Shown here: positions 1-10,996 of the stretch, in pieces | Position numbering within the stretch: position 1 is the first letter of the stretch | How the letters are laid out: every line of letters starts with the position of its first letter | NCBI RefSeq assembly: GCF_020283565.1 | Contig: NC_060064.1 | Coordinates: 16,078,337-16,142,336 of the forward strand | Direction of reading: 5' to 3' | DNA from: Trifolium pratense | Lineage: Eukaryota > Streptophyta > Magnoliopsida > Fabales > Fabaceae | Length of the DNA stretch: 64,000 nucleotides | Notes under the pieces: generated by a model | Seen by the model: only the letters and a program-made list of their open reading frames with translations | Database searches by the model: none | What the model was told of the DNA's origin: nothing | Position numbers and translations under genes: made by a program

Positions 1-622
1 ATTGTCCAATTCAACATTCATAATATCTTAACTATGTATTCAAGTTAGTCAAGTTGCTTTATGTCATTCGTGCATGTGTATTTCTCTTCTTCTTCTTTTT
101 TTAAAGAATATTATATTTGGCTATCATACGTGTCGTTTTGTTGTGTATAGATAATAGAAAGTTTTGAAACATAATAAGTAAAATAGATTAAAGAAAAGAG
201 TGATGAAAATTCATGCATAAATACCTTGAAATAATTCTTTTGTGACTATATAAAAAGAGAGACAAGCTTAGTATTTACGTTTCAACTAATTATTCATTAC
301 ATGATAGAAATATAATTAGGAAAGAAGGAACATTAAGCTATCTATCTATAGTTAGCTCTTGCATTTCTCATGAACTGTGGAGTCGTGTTGGGTTTCTATT
401 GTTGGGGTTGGGAGTTCTTAACTGCCCTTCTTCTCTTCTCTTCTCTCTTCTTCTATCAATCTTAAATATTTTCATTACCTTCTATATTAATTAATTAATT
501 AATTAGTACTCTCTTATATATATATATTCTCATCTTCATATTTCTTATAAGAAACAAATTTTCTCTTACACATATATACAAAGTTGCTAGAGAAATATTA
601 ATTCAAATACAAAAAAAAAAAA
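1..622 (+). promoter_or_regulatory. Upstream region of the HSFB3-type gene
   Basis: No gene is visible here. The stretch holds a pyrimidine-rich CTT/TTC tract at about 427-454, a TTAA repeat at about 487-504, and an alternating TATATA run at 515-528. That run lies about 95-108 bases before the ATG at 623 and is the best TATA-box candidate. An A-rich leader follows directly before the ATG. No convincing heat shock element was identified by eye. The promoter role is inferred from position. Confidence 0.5.
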
Positions 623-2904
623 ATGGAAGGAGTAGTGATTAGTGAGAAGGGATTGTTGGAATGTGGAAGAAAGTGCACTCCATCACCTTTCTTGTTGAAG
701 ACATATATGTTGGTGGAGGATCTGGCCACCGATGATGTGATATCATGGAACGAAGAAGGAACGGCGTTCGTGGTGTGGCAACCGGCGGAATTTGCTCGTG
801 ATCTTCTGCCAACACTCTTCAAGCATAGCAATTTCTCTAGCTTTGTACGCCAGCTCAATACCTATGTACGTATATTTACATCTATTGATTTTGTTAATTA
901 GATTCACTTGTCTCATTTTCTAGATATCATTTTTTTTTCTTGTCCTTTAATCCTGTAATAAAATAAAAATAACCATCTTATTATAAAAAAAAATTACAAC
1001 CAAGAAAAGTAATATATATTAATTTTAAGGACATGTTTTTATTAATAGAAGAAAAATATATCATTCCATATTGATGGTATATTTAATTTTTTGGTATTAA
1101 GAATTATTCTCACCAGAAATTGAACTCGGATTCTCCCGAATAATTTGTCCTTTGGAGAGCTCGTTAACTACTTGAGCTCAGATTCTCCCGAACGATTTAT
1201 TATGGTATATTTAGACGAAATTTAAATTAATACTTTAATAAAATTTACTTAAAAACCATGTTGCAAATAGTGTGAATATGAATTCCCCAAATTTGAAATA
1301 ATAAATAGAGAAAATAATAGATAGTTTGACGACGTAAAGTTTTGTTAAGAAAAAGATAGAAGAAGAAAAAAAGCATTCATTTTCTTGAGTATGAAACAGG
1401 TTAACAATATCTGTTTGACCTAGTTTAGGTTTTCTTAATAAATGAAGTAATTGATAGTGTAAAATATGTTGCCTCTATTCAATACCCAACCATCTTAGTT
1501 TACTCTTACTTAGACACAACCCTAAATATTTTTCATTTAGGCACACATACAAAAATAAATAAAAAATAATAAAAAAGATGATTAAATGATGTCATATGAT
1601 GTGACTAATCTATTTTGCATTTAATTTTTTTCAATTGTGTATATGTGCCCAAATATTTTTTATTTGAGTACGTGCCTAGGAAAGAATTGGCCAAGTTTCA
1701 TACCTTAAATTCAAACTATTACAAGTCAAAGCACATAGAAGTTCAATGTTAGTGTGCTATATGACTTAGTCAACGAAAAATATCTGTTTTTATTTATTTA
1801 TAAGAAAAACAAATTATATCAATAATATTAAATATAAGTACACTAATGTCCCATAGGACGGGTAAAAATGCCGAAATTGTTAGGCCGGACGTTGTGACCC
1901 AGGTTCGAACCCGGAATTTCACAATTATATGTGAGTTTAATTTCAGTGGGTGACCATTTCATCTAAGACAAAAAAGAACATCGTATTTTATATTCATAAA
2001 TCGAGATTCGAGCTCCGACACCTCACTTATTATTTAGCATAAGAGTTGAATTCTGGTAGTTAGACTTATCGATAAAAACACAAACTAACCTTTTTTGTGA
2101 CAATAATTAGTACTCCACGCTATGTACAAAACCAATCTAAAAAGACAAAATTAGAGAATATGTATACTCTCCCCCCAAATGAACCAACTTGACAAAGTTT
2201 TGATGTGTGAAATTGTACAAACTATGATTTGCAATCCTCCTTTAAAATTTAATGATAACATTAAATTTAACAAAATTATTAAGATTAATTTACTAGTGCA
2301 TTTCGATCCACCAAATATGAATTCTTCCTTAAAAAATGCTAATGGTATTTGTTCTTTCATAATGTACTTAAGAGACAATTTTTATATTTAATTCATTAGT
2401 AAAATTATACTTATTATACTTATTTGTGGTATATGTGTATAGGGGTTTCGTAAAGTTGCAACAAATAGATGGGAATTTTGCAACGAAAAGTTCAAGAAAG
2501 GTGAAAGAGAATTGCTATCCGAGATTCGGCGAAGAAGAGCTTGGAACAACAACAAGCAACATCACACCGTACAAAACCAAGATTCTGATGAAGATCAAAG
2601 GTCATCATCAACCTCATCATCGTCCGGTTATATTAATCTGGTGGATGAAAATAAGCGACTGAAGAAGGAGAATGCGGTGTTGAATTCTGAACTAACAAGC
2701 ATGAAATGGAAGTGTAAGGAGCTAGTTGATTTGGTTTCAATTTATAACCAAAAAAAGGAAGAGGATGAAGCTAATGAGAATGATAAAAGGCCAATGCTGT
2801 TTGGAGTGAGACTAGATGTTCAACAAGGAGATAGAAGGATAAAGAGGAATAGAGCTGAGATTGGTGAAAACGCAAGTATTTTGTTGTCTCAATCATGCAA
2901 ATAG
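623..2904 (+). CDS. HSFB3: Heat shock transcription factor, class B (HSFB3-type), two exons
   Basis: This gene encodes a nuclear DNA-binding protein of 234 aa. Exon 1 is 623-865 and exon 2 is 2443-2904, joined through a GT-AG intron of 1577 bp at the position conserved in plant HSF genes, inside the DNA-binding domain between the Tyr and the Gly-Phe-Arg-Lys that follow FVRQLNT. The winged-helix domain covers about residues 18-110 and includes [21 protein letters not shown] and [15 protein letters not shown]. An oligomerisation heptad region follows (about 145-180, [19 protein letters not shown]). The class B repressor tetrapeptide LFGV is at 200-203 and a basic RRIKRNR stretch at 212-218 may serve nuclear import. 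Class B factors lack acidic activator motifs and usually act as repressors or co-regulators. Length and the LFGV tail fit HSFB3. The intron is AT-rich with one tRNA-like repeat and no other gene. Confidence 0.93.
1850..1975 (+). repeat. Possible SINE or tRNA-like remnant in the HSFB3 intron
   Basis: The segment contains GGTTCGAACCC at 1902-1912, a perfect match to the RNA polymerase III box B pattern. A GGCCGGACGTTGTG stretch about 30 bases upstream could be a poor box A. No cloverleaf can be folded by eye, so this is not a functional tRNA gene. A degenerate box-B-like stretch (AATTGAACTCGGATT) also occurs near 1107-1121. Assignment as a SINE fragment is tentative. Confidence 0.3.
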
Positions 2905-3453
2905 AAATATAAATAATAAATAGAAGCCTGAAAACATAAATTTATACATAGCTACTGTAAATTAAAGTAATAATCAAATTTGGAAATCATACATATTGGG
3001 TTAATTAGATAGGCCTGCAAGTTCCATCTCTCCCAATCTGCTACCAATCTATGTATCGTTCCAATTTTATCGGATGTCTCCGTAGAGTTATCCGATAAAA
3101 CTAGATACCAATCTGTTATATTAGTGCTGGATAATTAGATTATATTTCAAGGTTTTTTTCATAACAGGTTCAATTGTTACTGAGTTTATTGTGATGTGTA
3201 TTGTAAAATAAAATTGACTAAATTGTGACTTGTGAGAAATGTTATCTTGTAGCGTTTAGTATAGTTTATGTGTTCATTGCTATATATTTCAAATAAGAAA
3301 TGGTGACAAAAGTTGTTTAATTACAGTAATTTAAAAATCAGGAAATTAAAAAATTCTAGTGAAAGAAAAACTATAAAGTATGGCAGATTCATGCGCTAAT
3401 CAAATTAACATCAACAGTGATATATGTAATGTAACTCCCCATAATAAAACAAG
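2905..3453. other. 3' flank of HSFB3 up to the first gypsy insertion
   Basis: This AT-rich stretch has no supported gene. It begins with the 3' untranslated region of the heat shock factor gene, with AATAAA-like stretches near 2912-2920 and a short imperfect inverted repeat around ATCGGATGTCTCCGT/TATCCGATAAAAC at about 3067-3105. It ends at the target-site duplication of the retrotransposon. Confidence 0.6.
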
Positions 3454-3458
3454 ATAAC

Positions 3459-3913
3459 TGTTCTGGACTAGACTAATGCTAGTCCACCTAGACCCTCACA
3501 AAGTCCACATGGCTTGCCTAATCACCTCCATGTCAGCATGGCACAACCTCTCCACCAAGATAGGGTAAAATTACTACTCTACCCACTATCTAAGGGTGAT
3601 ATCTTGGCAGTCCCTCTTAATGGGCCTTGGCTAGTCCAGCCCACTAAGAGGACCTTTGGCCCAGAGCTGGGGGCTATAAATACTCTCCCTCTTGGGAGAG
3701 CAAGGTAGAACACTATTCATTATCACAATTACTCTCTCTCTCTAACTTCTCTCTAGTATCTCTTTTGCTCTCTACCTTTACTGACTTAGGCATCGGAGCA
3801 CCTGCAGGTACAACCCCCCCCTCCGTGGATCATCTGCTCGGACCTGCTGCCTATCACCTGCTCAACGGACTTCCAGCTGGCCTTCTACCTGTTCTGATCA
3901 ACAGTTAAGATCA
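3459..3913 (+). repeat. 5' LTR of G1
   Basis: 455-bp direct repeat with ends TGTT and ATCA. It matches 14296-14750 except at one visible position (T here, C there, near 3520). A TATA box TATAAATA at 3675-3682 is followed by a CT-rich stretch, which suggests transcription of the element starts near 3705-3715. Short ORFs inside it are chance. Confidence 0.97.
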
Positions 3914-3914
3914 G

Positions 3915-3932
3915 TGGCGCCGACTGTGGGGA
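3915..3932 (+). other. Primer binding site of G1
   Basis: TGGCGCCGACTGTGGGGA lies one base after the 5' LTR. It begins with the TGGCGCC block typical of plant gypsy primer sites and partly matches the 3' end of tRNA-Asp. The match is imperfect in the middle, so the primer identity is tentative. Confidence 0.7.
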
Positions 3933-4002
3933 TCTGAGTTCTCCCCTTCTTTGTTTCGAGCAAGTAAACCAAAGAACAAAACCAATCAATCACTTTTTCA
4001 TC

Positions 4003-7000
4003 ATGGCCAGTGCATCTCATTTCAACAATGACGTTGAGGACGCTGCTCCTCCTTCTTCTCCCCGTCTGTCTCCTGTTCTCATCACTGACCTCCAGGCCCT
4101 CCCCGAGTCTGACCCTAGAGACGGGCAGGAAACTTCCTGGACTTCTGAGGACGGCGACCTGGTCGTCTTGACTGAGAAGCAGGCAGGGAAGCGCCCTCAG
4201 TCCGAGCAGGGCAGATCAGCAGAAACCGACTTGTCCACTGCTTCAGTTACCAATGCTGAACTAGCAGCACTCATAGCTGCCCTAAAGCAAACCACCGAAG
4301 CTCTCCAGGGCCAGAATCGCCGAATGGACGAGCAGAATATGAGACTTGATCGCTTGGAAAGGAACCAGCGATTCTCAAGGAATAACTCTCCCCCAAGGAG
4401 AGCTCCTACTTCTCCATCCCCTCCTCGTCAGGAAACTGTCAGACAACGACGACCTGCCCTTGAGAGGATCGAGCAACCTGGCAGGAAAAGAGACCATGTC
4501 TCCCCTCCCCGCGAGGGTATATCTTCTCCGAATGTGAAGAAAGGAAAAATTGTGGACCGAACATCTCCTCGTCGTCATTCTCCCCAGGGACTCAGCTTGA
4601 TGACCAAACAAGGGCAGCCAGCAAGCCGCAGCCATCACACTGACCAATTCTCCAGGAGCCCAACTCCTGATCGTGAGGCCTCACCTCCCCTAAACTCACA
4701 TGAGAGTGACGAGGACGATCCCCGCTGCCCTTTATCTCACGACATACTTCAAGCACCCGTTCCAAAGGGATGTGAGCGACCACCTCCTCTCCCAGCTTAT
4801 GATGGACTTTCTGACCCAGATGAACACATTGCATCAGTCAATGCTACCCTGAACTTCTTGAGGGTTAGTGGAGCAATTAGATGCAGAATATTTCCAACTA
4901 CTCTTAGAAAGGGAGCTATGGCTTGGTACCACAGCCTAGCTCCTCGCTCCATAACCTCATGGATGGATCTGTCCGACCAATTCCGCAGGCACTTCACTGC
5001 TTCCCGCAAGCAACCAAAGACTGAAGCAGTCCTAGACGCCATCTTCCAGGCTGATAATGAATCTCTCCGCAGTTTCATAGAGAGGTTCAACAAGGAAGCC
5101 GTCCAGGTAGAAACAACTGATGACATGAAGAAATACCTGCTCCAAAGGGGCCTTAGGCCAAACTCTGACTTTGCAAAAGCCGTTGGCATCGAAAAACCGC
5201 GCACCTTTGGCGACCTCCTTCTCAAATCTCAACCCTATATCCAATATGAAGAGCAACAAGCTGCAGACGCTGCCCGTTATGGGCGAGCAGGAAACAGTCA
5301 ACCTGCTCCTCGTTCGAATGCTGAACAGTCCAGCCGAGGAGGAGGAAGACGAAGAGGCGAAAGGCCTAGGGAACCCCGTGGACCTCCTAGCACGTTCAGC
5401 AACTATACTCCCCTTAGCAAATCCCAGGAAGAAATTTGGAAAGAGTGCAACTCAGCTGAGTTCACTAAAGCAGGAATTAAATTTCCAAGACAACAACCCA
5501 CAAAGCCTGGCCAAGACAAGAGCAGGTACTGCAAGTATCACAAAGGTTACGGCCATCTGACTGACGATTGCATACAACTTAAAGACGCCATTGAAATTCT
5601 TATTAGAAATGGCCAAATGAAACAATACGTGAAGAGGAGCAATGCTCCCCGGGCAGAAGCTGCTGAGACCAGCAACACTGAAGAAGCTGCACCAGAACGA
5701 TCCGGGCACAAGCCAGTTGCCCTTGCCATCTCCAGAGCTGAAGACTTCTTTGTCCCTGACTACTTGGACGACACCTATGTTGCTCCCACGCTGAGCAAAT
5801 GGGACGCACTTGCCCACGCTATGGTTATCTCTGGTGGAGGTTTTGACAAACAGACGGTGGGGTCCATCAAGAGAAAATTTGAAGAATTGATAGATGGCTC
5901 CTCCAACCTGAGCGCAACTCTAGATAAACCGAAAGGGCAATCAAAGCCCTTAGCCTTCTACATGGAAGAGCTGCCCGGTGGAACTGCAAACTCCCAGATA
6001 CCCCTGCTCATCAGAGTGGACATGGCAAATATGGACGTCCGCAGGGTACTGGTCGACCAAGGAAGCTCCTGTGATATCATGTATTCCCAACTTTTCAAGA
6101 CTCTGCAACTAGATGAAACCTACCTCACACCTTATTTTGGATCTGATCTCTCCGGATTTAATGGAGCAACAACTAAGCCATGGGGCTATGTAGACCTGCT
6201 AGTCACCGTTGGCTCTGAAGAAACTGCAAAAACTATCAAAGTGAAATTCCTGGTAGTAGACTGCCCTTCTCTCTACCAGTGCATCCTGGGCCGAACAGCT
6301 ATTGCTGATTTAATGGCTGTCCCTTCAACCGCCCACCTCAAGATGAAGTATTATACTCATAAAGGCCAAGTTGCAACACTGCATGGAGACATTGAAGCTG
6401 CAAGGAGAGTCTTCAATGCATCCTCCAAAGGAAATGAGTATATCGGGCAGCTCCCCGAGTCCAAGAAGTCCAAGGCAACAACTTCCCTGCCCTTGCCAGA
6501 AATCAGCTCCATTGACCTCGACAGCCGCTTTTCCAAACAGGAAAATAAAGATGAGAAGAAGCTCCGCAAGGAGAAGAAGGAAGACGACGAGGCAAGCCAA
6601 GAGCACCGTCGTCCAGTTCCAGACGGCGAGTTCGAGCTGATGCCCTTCGGAGAAGACCCGAACAGGGCAGTGAAGATTGGGACTGGGCTCCCCGAACTTG
6701 CTAGGAAGCAACTTGAAGCCTGCTTGAAGGAAAATGCTGATCTGTTCGCCTGGCACGCTTCTGAGATGCCCGGCTTGGACCCCAACATAGCTTGTCACCA
6801 GCTGACTATTGATCCCACTGCACTTCCCATTGTACAACGTAGACGTAGGCAGTCTCCTGAAAAATCGGAGGCTGCAGAAAAATGTGTAAAAGACCTCCTA
6901 GAGGCAAATTTTATTTCGGAGGCCAGGTATACAACCTGGCTGTCCAACGTTGTACTCGTCAAAAAATCTAATGGAAAGTGGAGGATGTGTTGCGACTATA

Positions 7001-9825
7001 CCGATCTTAACAGGGCTTGCCCTAAGGACTCTTATCCCTTACCTTGCATTGATAGACTTGTTGATAATTCTTCTGGCTTTAAATTATTGTCTTTTATGGA
7101 TGCTTATTCAGGTTATAACCAAATTCCAATGGCAGTAGCAGATAGAGAAAAAACAGCTTTCATGACCGAGTCGGGCAACTATTACTACAACGTAATGCCC
7201 TTCGGCCTCAAAAATGCAGGAGCTACATACCAGCGAATGATGAACAAAGTCTTCCGAGGACAAATAGGAGACATGCTCGAGGTATACATGGACGACATGA
7301 TCGTAAAATCCCCCGAGGAACTCGACCACGTCGTGCACCTTCGAAAGGTGTTCGAGCAGGCCAGGAAATACAACATGAGATTCAACCCAGAGAAGTGCAC
7401 CTTCGGGGTCCGAGCAGGTAAATTCCTGGGATTTTACCTAACCGAGCGAGGAATTGAAGCCAACCCTGACAAGTGCAGAGCTTTTGCCGAGCTCCCCACT
7501 CCGGGCGATAAGAAGTCCATACAAACTCTTAATGGAATGCTAACATCGCTTTCCAGATTTGTATCCAAATCAGCACAACATGCACTCCCCTTTTTCAAAC
7601 TACTAAAGAAAGAAGCAGTCTTCGAATGGACAGATGAATGCGAGCAAGCTCTCCAACATCTGAAAAAGGCCTTATCAGAGCCACCTGTCCTCTCACGACC
7701 AAGTGACGAGGAGGTATTATACCTGTACCTTTCCGTCGCCTCAGAGGCTGTAAGTGCAGCTCTTATTCGTGAGACAAATGAAGGGCAGAAACCAGTATAC
7801 TTTACGAGTAAAGCCTTGCAGGGTCCTGAACTAAGATACCAACAAATTGAAAAAATAGCACTTGCACTAGTTTATGCTGCGAGGAGACTAAGACATTATT
7901 TCTTGGCTCATACAATTGTGGTCCGAACAGACCAACCAATCAAGTCTTTGCTTGGCCGACCAGATATGGCGGGCAGGATGCTTAAATGGTCCCTCGAACT
8001 CTCAGAATTCGACATTCGTTACGAGAGCAGAAAAGCTCTAAAAGCCCAAGTCCTAGCTGACTTCGTCGCAGAGATGACGAGCTCCTCCCCTACAGTGGAC
8101 GGAGCAGATAAGTGGACAATCTTTGTGGACGGAGCATCAAGCGCTACAGGAGCAGGTGCAGGCATCATTCTTGAAAATGAGAATGGCTTACTAATCGAGG
8201 TCTCCCTAGCACTATCCTTCCCAACTTCAAACAACCAAGCAGAGTATGAAGCATTCCTCGCTGGACTACGTTTGGCCGAGGACTTGCAAGCCAAGGAGAT
8301 AAAAATCTACACAGATTCGCAACTGGTCGCCTCACAGGTGCTAGGAGAGTATCAGACCAAGAATGATAACCTCTCTGAATACCTAGTGCTAGTAAAGGAA
8401 AAGATCACCAAGTTCAACTCTATTGAAATATTACATGTTCCCCGCGAGCATAACAAAAGGGCAGATATCCTGTCCAAGCTGGCAAGCACAAAAAGGAAGG
8501 GCGGAAACAAATCTGTCATCCAAGAGATACTCCCTCGTCCAAGCATAGAAAAACCAAGCATGGTTGTGGACATAAACGTCATTGGCGACAAAGACAGCTG
8601 GATGACTCCAGTATACAACTTCCTCGAGCACGGAACTCTCCCTGACGACCAGAAACAAGCAACTGTAGTCAGACGAAGAGCCTGCTCCTATGTCATCCTT
8701 GATGGAAAATTATACAGGAGAGGATTTTCCATTCCTCTCCTAAAATGTGTGGACGAGGACACAGCAGATTACATACTGCGCGAAGTCCATGAAGGCATTA
8801 ACGCCCAACACCTGGGAGGAAGGTCACTTGCCAGGAAAGCTCTACGAGCAGGGTACTATTGGCCTACTATGCAACAGGACGCCAAAGACCACGTCAAAAA
8901 ATGTGACAAATGCCAAAGGCATGGGGATATGCACTTAGCCCCCCCTCGAGAACTAAAATCTTTGTCTTCCCCCTGGCCCTTCGCCTGGTGGGGCATGGAC
9001 TTACTTGGTCCTTTTACCAAAGGACTTTATCAAAATCGCTACCTGATAGTAGCAGTGGACTACTTCACAAAGTGGGTGGAAGCCGAACCCCTCTCCGACA
9101 TCACATCACTCAGAGTCCTGCGCTTCTTCAAAAGAAATGTGCTAGCTAGATTCGGAATACCACAGGTGGTAGTCACAGACAACGGAACACAGTTTACAGA
9201 CAAAGATTTTCAAGCATTCCTTGTTGCCCTGGGCACCAAGCAGCACTTCACATCGGTCGAGCACCCCCAAACCAACGGGCAGGCTGAAGCAGCCAACAGA
9301 ATAATCCTAAGAGGGTTACGAAGAAGACTTGACCAGAACAAAAAGAAATGGGTCGAAGAGCTTGACAATGTACTCTGGGCCTATCGAACAACCCCACACT
9401 CCACAACTGGAGAAACCCCCTTCCGAATGGTATATGGAACGGAGGCAGTTATCCCCGTAGAGATTGGGGAACCATCTCGTCGGACTGAGCAGCCTCTTGA
9501 CGAGGAGCAAAATGACGAAGCACTTCGAGAGGAGCTTGACCTCGTCGAAGAAATTCGAACAGGAGCTTCTTTAAAGGAGGCCACCCTGAAGCAGAAAATA
9601 GCTGCCCGACATGACACCAAAGTCATCAAAAGAGAATTCGAGGTGGGCAGCCTCGTCCTAAGACGCAATGCAGACTCCCAGGATGGCAAACTTGCACCCA
9701 ATTGGGAAGGACCATATCGCGTCATTGACAAAACAGAGAATGGTGCATACTATCTCGAGGACCTTCGAGGAAAGAAACTTCCTCGACCTTGGAATGCCCA
9801 GAAGTTGAAACAATATTACAGCTAA
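4003..9825 (+). CDS. gag-pol: Gag-Pol polyprotein of G1 (Tat-lineage gypsy)
   Basis: One open frame of 1940 aa starts at the ATG at 4003, 90 bases after the LTR. Domains in order: Ser/Pro/Arg-rich N-terminus; retrotransposon gag domain at about 255-370; knuckle-like C510-H513-H518-C523; aspartic protease with active-site D685 in VDQGSS; reverse transcriptase with YMDD at 1095-1098; RT-linked RNase H; a second RNase H of Tat type at about 1370-1500 (FVDGASS, D1376); integrase zinc finger from H1596 to CDKC; and a catalytic core with D1666, D1726 and E1762 at D-35-E spacing. The protein packages, copies and inserts the element. No stop or frameshift is visible and all catalytic residues seen are present. 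The knuckle is CHHC rather than the classical CCHC, a variant also seen in element G2. Confidence 0.96.
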   Translation: MASASHFNNDVEDAAPPSSPRLSPVLITDLQALPESDPRDGQETSWTSEDGDLVVLTEKQAGKRPQSEQGRSAETDLSTASVTNAELAALIAALKQTTEALQGQNRRMDEQNMRLDRLERNQRFSRNNSPPRRAPTSPSPPRQETVRQRRPALERIEQPGRKRDHVSPPREGISSPNVKKGKIVDRTSPRRHSPQGLSLMTKQGQPASRSHHTDQFSRSPTPDREASPPLNSHESDEDDPRCPLSHDILQAPVPKGCERPPPLPAYDGLSDPDEHIASVNATLNFLRVSGAIRCRIFPTTLRKGAMAWYHSLAPRSITSWMDLSDQFRRHFTASRKQPKTEAVLDAIFQADNESLRSFIERFNKEAVQVETTDDMKKYLLQRGLRPNSDFAKAVGIEKPRTFGDLLLKSQPYIQYEEQQAADAARYGRAGNSQPAPRSNAEQSSRGGGRRRGERPREPRGPPSTFSNYTPLSKSQEEIWKECNSAEFTKAGIKFPRQQPTKPGQDKSRYCKYHKGYGHLTDDCIQLKDAIEILIRNGQMKQYVKRSNAPRAEAAETSNTEEAAPERSGHKPVALAISRAEDFFVPDYLDDTYVAPTLSKWDALAHAMVISGGGFDKQTVGSIKRKFEELIDGSSNLSATLDKPKGQSKPLAFYMEELPGGTANSQIPLLIRVDMANMDVRRVLVDQGSSCDIMYSQLFKTLQLDETYLTPYFGSDLSGFNGATTKPWGYVDLLVTVGSEETAKTIKVKFLVVDCPSLYQCILGRTAIADLMAVPSTAHLKMKYYTHKGQVATLHGDIEAARRVFNASSKGNEYIGQLPESKKSKATTSLPLPEISSIDLDSRFSKQENKDEKKLRKEKKEDDEASQEHRRPVPDGEFELMPFGEDPNRAVKIGTGLPELARKQLEACLKENADLFAWHASEMPGLDPNIACHQLTIDPTALPIVQRRRRQSPEKSEAAEKCVKDLLEANFISEARYTTWLSNVVLVKKSNGKWRMCCDYTDLNRACPKDSYPLPCIDRLVDNSSGFKLLSFMDAYSGYNQIPMAVADREKTAFMTESGNYYYNVMPFGLKNAGATYQRMMNKVFRGQIGDMLEVYMDDMIVKSPEELDHVVHLRKVFEQARKYNMRFNPEKCTFGVRAGKFLGFYLTERGIEANPDKCRAFAELPTPGDKKSIQTLNGMLTSLSRFVSKSAQHALPFFKLLKKEAVFEWTDECEQALQHLKKALSEPPVLSRPSDEEVLYLYLSVASEAVSAALIRETNEGQKPVYFTSKALQGPELRYQQIEKIALALVYAARRLRHYFLAHTIVVRTDQPIKSLLGRPDMAGRMLKWSLELSEFDIRYESRKALKAQVLADFVAEMTSSSPTVDGADKWTIFVDGASSATGAGAGIILENENGLLIEVSLALSFPTSNNQAEYEAFLAGLRLAEDLQAKEIKIYTDSQLVASQVLGEYQTKNDNLSEYLVLVKEKITKFNSIEILHVPREHNKRADILSKLASTKRKGGNKSVIQEILPRPSIEKPSMVVDINVIGDKDSWMTPVYNFLEHGTLPDDQKQATVVRRRACSYVILDGKLYRRGFSIPLLKCVDEDTADYILREVHEGINAQHLGGRSLARKALRAGYYWPTMQQDAKDHVKKCDKCQRHGDMHLAPPRELKSLSSPWPFAWWGMDLLGPFTKGLYQNRYLIVAVDYFTKWVEAEPLSDITSLRVLRFFKRNVLARFGIPQVVVTDNGTQFTDKDFQAFLVALGTKQHFTSVEHPQTNGQAEAANRIILRGLRRRLDQNKKKWVEELDNVLWAYRTTPHSTTGETPFRMVYGTEAVIPVEIGEPSRRTEQPLDEEQNDEALREELDLVEEIRTGASLKEATLKQKIAARHDTKVIKREFEVGSLVLRRNADSQDGKLAPNWEGPYRVIDKTENGAYYLEDLRGKKLPRPWNAQKLKQYYS

Positions 9826-10328
9826 GTTATTGCCACACTAAAAGGCTGCTCGCACTTCAGAACACAACGAATCGAGCACCTTAAACAACGGAGGGCACCA
9901 TGGCACACGTGCTCATCTAAAACCATAGCAGGGGAACTAATTCGCCATAAGGGAAATGGAACTCCTGCTAGACGAGGATAACTCTCGAAACGAGCCCATC
10001 GTCCCCGTGCCACGACCTAGCACCCAGCTCGCGATGGGAGGTTCAGGTTGCGAAGAAGGGTACACTAGCGTGCTTGTATTCGCGTAACTTAGAAACAACT
10101 CTAAGTGCTTATACAGTTCCCCAAACTGTTTAAGTCAAAACAGAGGAGACTACCCTCAATAAGACATGCTCAGTATCAAGCAGGGGAAACATCCCCGGCA
10201 AAATAACAACGAGCGCAGCATTCATACATGCGAAAATATGATAAGTATACATAAAAATAAACAGGCAAAACTTAGCACACCAACTTGCTCGAATGAGCAT
10301 ACCAGCATGCCAGACGAGCACCTCAATA
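9826..10328. other. Non-coding stretch after gag-pol of G1
   Basis: No supported gene on either strand. The stretch is rich in CGAGCA and CTCGT words and in short GGGGA/TCCCC pairs that become regular repeats after 10329. It probably serves as 3' untranslated sequence for both the sense polyprotein RNA and the antisense gene. Confidence 0.5.
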
Positions 10329-10760
10329 ACGGGGAGGTAACCTCCCCGGCACGAAATTTAAACAACACATTTCGTTAAGTTAAAATGGGGACAAGCTCCC
10401 CGGCTCAGATTTTGAGCAATAAATTAGCATAAAATTTGGTTAAGTTAAAAGTAGGGACCAGACCTCCCCGGTTGAAATTTTTAACAACAAATTTCATGAA
10501 AAATTTTCTAAGTTAAAAAAACGGGTAGGCTCCCCGGTTGAAATTTTAAACAATAAAATTTCATCAAAAATCTTCTAAGTCATTAGACGGGGAGGCTCCC
10601 CGGTTGAAATTTTTAACAATAAAATTTCATCAAAAATCTTCTAAGTCATTAGACGGGGAGGCTCCCCGGTTGAAATTTTTAACAATAAAATTTCATCAAA
10701 ACTCTTCTAAGTCATTAGACGGGGAGGCTCCCCGGTTGAAATTTTAAACAACAAAATTTT
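10329..10760. repeat. Hairpin tandem repeat block A of G1
   Basis: About seven units each contain an inverted pair of the type CGGGGAGG...CTCCCCGG, followed by an AT-rich spacer such as TTGAAATTTTTAACAATAAA and TTCTAAGT. Units at 10587, 10653 and 10719 are exactly 66 bp apart and nearly identical; earlier units are more diverged. Each unit can form a GC-rich hairpin on RNA of either strand. The block lies just beyond the stop of the antisense gene. Confidence 0.9.
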
Positions 10761-10996
10761 GTAAAATTTTCTAAGTTAAAAAAGGAGGAAACATACACGC
10801 GAGCAGAAAATGTAAACATACATGCGAGCAGATATAGACGAGCAGTTATAAAGAAACATAGATAAATAAAACGGGCACCTGCCCGGAATTGTCATAAAAA
10901 TCGTACGGGGACAAAAGCCCACTTGTTCCAATATTACAAACCATGGCTCAAAGGCCCCAAAATTCAAAAAGACAAAATTACAAAGGCCGGGGACAT

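Noticed and set aside
1890..1920. tRNA gene
   Set aside because: Only a box B match; no cloverleaf or acceptor stem can be formed.
2151..2391. Short overlapping ORFs on both strands near the end of the HSFB3 intron
   Set aside because: AT-rich chance frames within an intron defined by conserved splice positions.
3514..3708. 64-aa ORF repeated at 14351-14545
   Set aside because: It lies inside the G1 LTRs and is duplicated only because the LTR is; no domain and it spans the TATA box.
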